Assembly (NCBI GenBank): GCA_016929795.1
Contig: JAFGIA010000134.1
Location: 1 to 26,735 of the forward strand
Direction of reading: 5' to 3'
Source: Anaerolineae bacterium
GTDB lineage: Bacteria > Chloroflexota > Anaerolineae > JAAYZQ01
Length of the DNA stretch: 26,735 nucleotides
The translations under genes and the position numbers were made by a program. How positions within the stretch are numbered: the stretch's first letter is position 1; each line of letters opens with the position of its first letter. The notes beneath the pieces are model-generated. The model was not told the DNA's origin, did no database searches, and saw only the letters and a program-made list of their open reading frames with translations. Positions 23,744 through 26,735 of the stretch are shown here, in pieces.

Positions 23744-25291
23744 TTGAGCTATACGACGTTCAACAGGATGCTGCGGCGCACGGCGTGGCGTGTGCCTGAC
23801 AATACGTTTGTCTACTGGACCGATCGCGACCGGTCGATCACCTATGCCCAGGGCGTCGAGCTGGTCGATCTGGTCGCCGGGACGTTGTGCGAGCTGGGCG
23901 TCGTCAAGGGCGACCGCGTCGGCATTTTTGCCCACAACGGGCTGGACTATGTGCTGGCCATGTTCGGCGCGTGGCGGCTGGGTGCTATCTCGACGCACAT
24001 CAGCGTGCTGCAGCCGGAAAATCTGGTCTATTACGTGAATGATTCGACGCCGAAGGTGCTGATCTATACCGGCGACAGGCACGACGTCATTGCCGCCGCG
24101 CGCGGCCAGATGCCCAGCGTGCAGCACTATATCTGCTATGATGGGCCATGCGAAGGCTCACTGGCCTGGGACACGCTGCTCGACTCGGTACTGCCGCCGC
24201 CACCTGACGACGTCGACGAAATGGATGCCGCCCATCTGTCCTACACCTCCGGCTCGTCGGGCGCACCCAAGGGCGCGCTGTTGGCGCACGGCTACACGGC
24301 CCGCGCCACGCACTGCATCGCCGAGCGGCTGGGGCTGACGAGCGCCGATGTGTCCCTCGGACCCACGGCGCTGTCCAGCTCCTTCCACCTGGTCGCCAAT
24401 CTCCTGCCCGGCACCCACCGCGGCACGGCGATCGGTGTCATGAGCCGCTGGGACGCGGGCACGGCGTGGGACGAGATGGAGCGGCGCGGTGTCACCATGA
24501 TGGCCGGCAATCCGCTTCTCTTTGCCGACCTGCTGCACGTGTGCCGCACGCGAGGGAAAAAGCCGGACGCCCTCAGGATGCTCCTCTCCGGCGGCGCACC
24601 GGTGCCGCCCGATATGAAGCGCGCCTTTGTCGACGATCTGGGGGTGTTTGTCGTCGAGAGCTATGGGCTGAGCGAGCTCGGTGGATTCTGCGGCCTGGGG
24701 TATCCACGCCGGGAGCCGGAGCAGCGCATGTTCGCTATCGGGCCGACGCTGCCGGATCGTGAGGTGCGCGTCGCCGACGGGGAGGACCGCGAGGTGCCGA
24801 TCGGCCAGCCGGGCCAGATCCTTATCCGGCCTGGTGTGATGCTGGGCTACTGGAACATGCCCGACAAGACCGCAGAAGTGCTGCACGGGGGCTGGCTGCA
24901 TACAGGCGACATGGGCAGGATGGATCGGGAGGGCTACATCTCGATGTTGGGACGCTGGAGCGAGCGCATCGTGCGCGATGGCCAGGTGGTCTTTCCGCGT
25001 CCCATGGAGGAGAGCCTGCTTCGCCACCCTGCCGTGCGCTACGCGTGCGTAATCGGCAGCCCTGATCCTGTTCGGGGACAGGTGCCGAAGGCGATTGTCG
25101 AGCTGCACACCAGCTCATCGGCGACGGCACAGGATCTGTTGGAGCACTGTCGCGCCGACCTGGGCATGGATAGCAGCCCGGAGCTGCTGGAGATCATCCG
25201 CACCATGCCCATGACGCCGACGGGCAAGATCGGACGGGCGGATCTGCAAGCGCGGGAGCGGGACCTGATTGCCTCCCAAGCGAAAGCATAG
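23744..25291 (+). CDS. AMP-forming acyl-CoA ligase (ANL superfamily)
   Basis: A 515-residue ligase that activates an acid to its CoA thioester through an acyl-adenylate. The TTG start at 23744 keeps the full family N-terminus (SYTTFNRMLRRTAWRVPDN); no strong ribosome site is visible, and it lies 13 bp after the DUF1116 stop. Motifs: P-loop LSYTSGSSGAPKGALLAH (about 165-180), ESYGLSELGGFCG, LHTGDMGRMDREGYISMLGR (about 384-402), and C-terminal PMTPTGKIGRADL with the catalytic Lys near 494. The acid is not identifiable. In a cluster with amide hydrolases it may activate the acid left after ring opening or deamination. Confidence 0.92.
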   Translation: MSYTTFNRMLRRTAWRVPDNTFVYWTDRDRSITYAQGVELVDLVAGTLCELGVVKGDRVGIFAHNGLDYVLAMFGAWRLGAISTHISVLQPENLVYYVNDSTPKVLIYTGDRHDVIAAARGQMPSVQHYICYDGPCEGSLAWDTLLDSVLPPPPDDVDEMDAAHLSYTSGSSGAPKGALLAHGYTARATHCIAERLGLTSADVSLGPTALSSSFHLVANLLPGTHRGTAIGVMSRWDAGTAWDEMERRGVTMMAGNPLLFADLLHVCRTRGKKPDALRMLLSGGAPVPPDMKRAFVDDLGVFVVESYGLSELGGFCGLGYPRREPEQRMFAIGPTLPDREVRVADGEDREVPIGQPGQILIRPGVMLGYWNMPDKTAEVLHGGWLHTGDMGRMDREGYISMLGRWSERIVRDGQVVFPRPMEESLLRHPAVRYACVIGSPDPVRGQVPKAIVELHTSSSATAQDLLEHCRADLGMDSSPELLEIIRTMPMTPTGKIGRADLQARERDLIASQAKA

Positions 25292-25314
25292 GCCAAGAGA
25301 AAGGAAGGTATGCA

Positions 25315-26735
25315 ATGGAGCGTGAGCAATTCATCCAAACCATGACCAATGCCAAGTTGTACGATTTGACACAAGGGTGCAGCATCTTTACGCCTCCATG
25401 GCCAGGAGACAAGGCGCTCGAGATTCACTTTTTCAAGCGCGTGACCGGGGCTTATGGCGGCGGGCTGGGTGCGAACGGCCAGCTCATCCAGTGGAGCAAC
25501 TCGGTGGGCACCCACCTGGTGGGCGAGCGCGCATTCCACTCGGGGATGCGGTCGATCGCCGACATTCCGCTCAGCGAGCTGACGGGGCGAGGCGTCGTCG
25601 TCGACATCTCGGATCTGATGTCCGACTATGCGCTCTATACCCCACAGATGATCACCGACCGCGCCGACGTCAAAAAGGGCGACATCCTGATCATCAACAC
25701 CGGCTACCACCGCTACTCGTGGGACCAGCCGGACGTGGTGAACCCAAAGGCGCAGGGCGGCGTCGAGTCAAAAGAGTTTGGCTTCCTGGTGCGCCACCCG
25801 GGGCCGTCGCCCGAGTTTTTCCCGTGGGCGCTCGACATGGAGCTAAAGCTGATCGGCGTCGACTGCGGCTCGGCCGAGCACCCGATGAATACCAACCTGC
25901 GTTACATGCACGCCAACGAGTTCGAAAAGGCTGAGGCCAAGCTGAAAGCGGAGTATGGCAAGACGTGGGACGAGATGTTCCCACCCGCCGGGTATTACCA
26001 TCTCACGCATTCGACGATGCCCAAAGCGGGCATGCTGCTGGTCGAGTCGATCGTGGGCCAGATCGACGAGCTGAAGGGCCAGCGGGCCTGGATCATGGTC
26101 ATGCCGATCCCCCTCGCCGAAGCCGAGGCAGCGTGGTCGCGCGTGGTGGCGATGCAGGCGCCGGACGGGATGGGCGATAAAGATTTCTATCAGATGATGG
26201 AATCGGCCCAGATGCTCGACCTGACGCTGCCCTTCAGCGTCATGACGCCCCAGTGGGCCAACTACGAGCCGCTGTCGGTCAAGTACATCAAGCGCGTTGG
26301 TGGACAGTATTTCGGCCTGGGGCGCAATAGCTCGATCTGCAAGGCGAGTTTCCACCTGGCGACGCACATGGATGGCGAAAAGCACTTTTATCCGAACGGG
26401 CGGACGATCGGCGAAGTGCCGCTGCAAGAGTGGGTGGGCCCTGGCGTGATCGCCGATATCTCGCACCTGGTGAGTGACGTCAGCGTCTATACCCCCGAGA
26501 TGATCGAGTCGGTCGTCGACGTGCACGAGGGCGACATTCTGATCACCAAGACGGGCTGGCACAAGTATGGCTGGAACAGCCCTGACTCGGACGAGTTCCG
26601 CTACATGATCCGGCACCCCGGCCCGTCGCCCGACTTTTCGCGGTGGTGCATCGAGAAGAAGCTCAAATGGCTGGGCGTCGACGCCGTGAGCCAGGACCAC
26701 CCGATGAACACGATCCAGCGCATCTGGCACCCCAA
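25315..26735 (+). CDS. tandem cyclase-family metal hydrolase (partial, runs off the window)
   Basis: The gene starts with ATG at 25315 after AAGGAAGG and is open to the end of the window (473 codons). It contains two copies of the cyclase fold (kynurenine formamidase / isatin hydrolase family) in tandem, about 1-285 and 290 onward. Shared blocks are LYTPQMI / VYTPEMI, KGDILIINTGYHRY / EGDILITKTGWHKY, RHPGPSPEF / RHPGPSPDF and EHPMNT / DHPMNT. The family metal site THxDxxxH is kept in copy 2 (His351, Asp353, His357 in THMDGEKHF) but not in copy 1, where Asp and the last His are Val69 and Ala73 (THLVGERAF). Copy 1 is probably non-catalytic. The family hydrolyses cyclic or N-formyl amides; the substrate here is unknown. 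The C-terminus is not seen. Confidence 0.88.
   Translation, partial: MEREQFIQTMTNAKLYDLTQGCSIFTPPWPGDKALEIHFFKRVTGAYGGGLGANGQLIQWSNSVGTHLVGERAFHSGMRSIADIPLSELTGRGVVVDISDLMSDYALYTPQMITDRADVKKGDILIINTGYHRYSWDQPDVVNPKAQGGVESKEFGFLVRHPGPSPEFFPWALDMELKLIGVDCGSAEHPMNTNLRYMHANEFEKAEAKLKAEYGKTWDEMFPPAGYYHLTHSTMPKAGMLLVESIVGQIDELKGQRAWIMVMPIPLAEAEAAWSRVVAMQAPDGMGDKDFYQMMESAQMLDLTLPFSVMTPQWANYEPLSVKYIKRVGGQYFGLGRNSSICKASFHLATHMDGEKHFYPNGRTIGEVPLQEWVGPGVIADISHLVSDVSVYTPEMIESVVDVHEGDILITKTGWHKYGWNSPDSDEFRYMIRHPGPSPDFSRWCIEKKLKWLGVDAVSQDHPMNTIQRIWHP

Overview
The window looks like part of a free-living, moderately high-GC bacterial chromosome, most likely a Chloroflexota (Anaerolineae-like) lineage. This rests on inference. 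The secreted glycosidase ends in a YLPLVLR-type tail that I associate with exported proteins of that phylum, and multi-GAF/PAS hybrid kinases, tandem PKD domains and a PocR-type regulator fit the same picture. There are no rRNA or tRNA genes, no CRISPR array and no phage genes. By eye, G+C rises from the first ~5.5 kb to the region after ~12 kb.

Bases 1-5400 are a worn carbohydrate locus. The window opens inside a large plus-strand gene that runs to 1336 but is broken by an in-frame amber codon at 371-373. An IS4-family element (transposase 1384-2565, minus) follows. Directly beyond it lies only the C-terminal end of a GH53 endo-galactanase (about 2609-2821). A convergent, intact secreted clan-A glycosidase with two PKD domains (2873-5395, minus) closes the block.

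Bases 5400-13500 are signalling and accessory genes. A promoter near 5500 precedes three overlapping plus-strand genes: a Cache-HAMP-GAF-GAF histidine kinase, a single-domain receiver, and a receiver-PAS-GAF-PAS-kinase-receiver hybrid. None carries a DNA-binding output. Next come a protein with an Ala/Lys-rich histone-H1-like tail and, convergent with it, a small lipoprotein. A perfect 38-bp palindrome lies between the lipoprotein and the next gene.

Bases 13660-26735 hold a probable catabolic cluster around a divergent regulatory region (17583-17848). Leftward are a helix-turn-helix/PocR regulator and a fused FAD-oxidase/Fe-S/CCG dehydrogenase with a remarkable Met/Pro-rich C-terminal tail. 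Rightward are a STAS protein, a CaiB-type CoA-transferase, then a strong promoter with a ~220-nt leader, FdrA, a nitrilase-superfamily amidase, a DUF1116 (YlbE-like) protein, an AMP-forming acyl-CoA ligase and a tandem cyclase-family hydrolase that runs off the end. FdrA and YlbE homologues belong to the anaerobic allantoin/oxamate carbamoyl-transfer system of enterobacteria. Here they sit with amidases, cyclic-amide hydrolases and CoA-activating enzymes. The best hypothesis is a PocR-controlled, probably anaerobic pathway that hydrolyses a cyclic amide or ureido compound, transfers or recovers a carbamoyl group, and activates and oxidises the residual acid. The substrate cannot be read from sequence.
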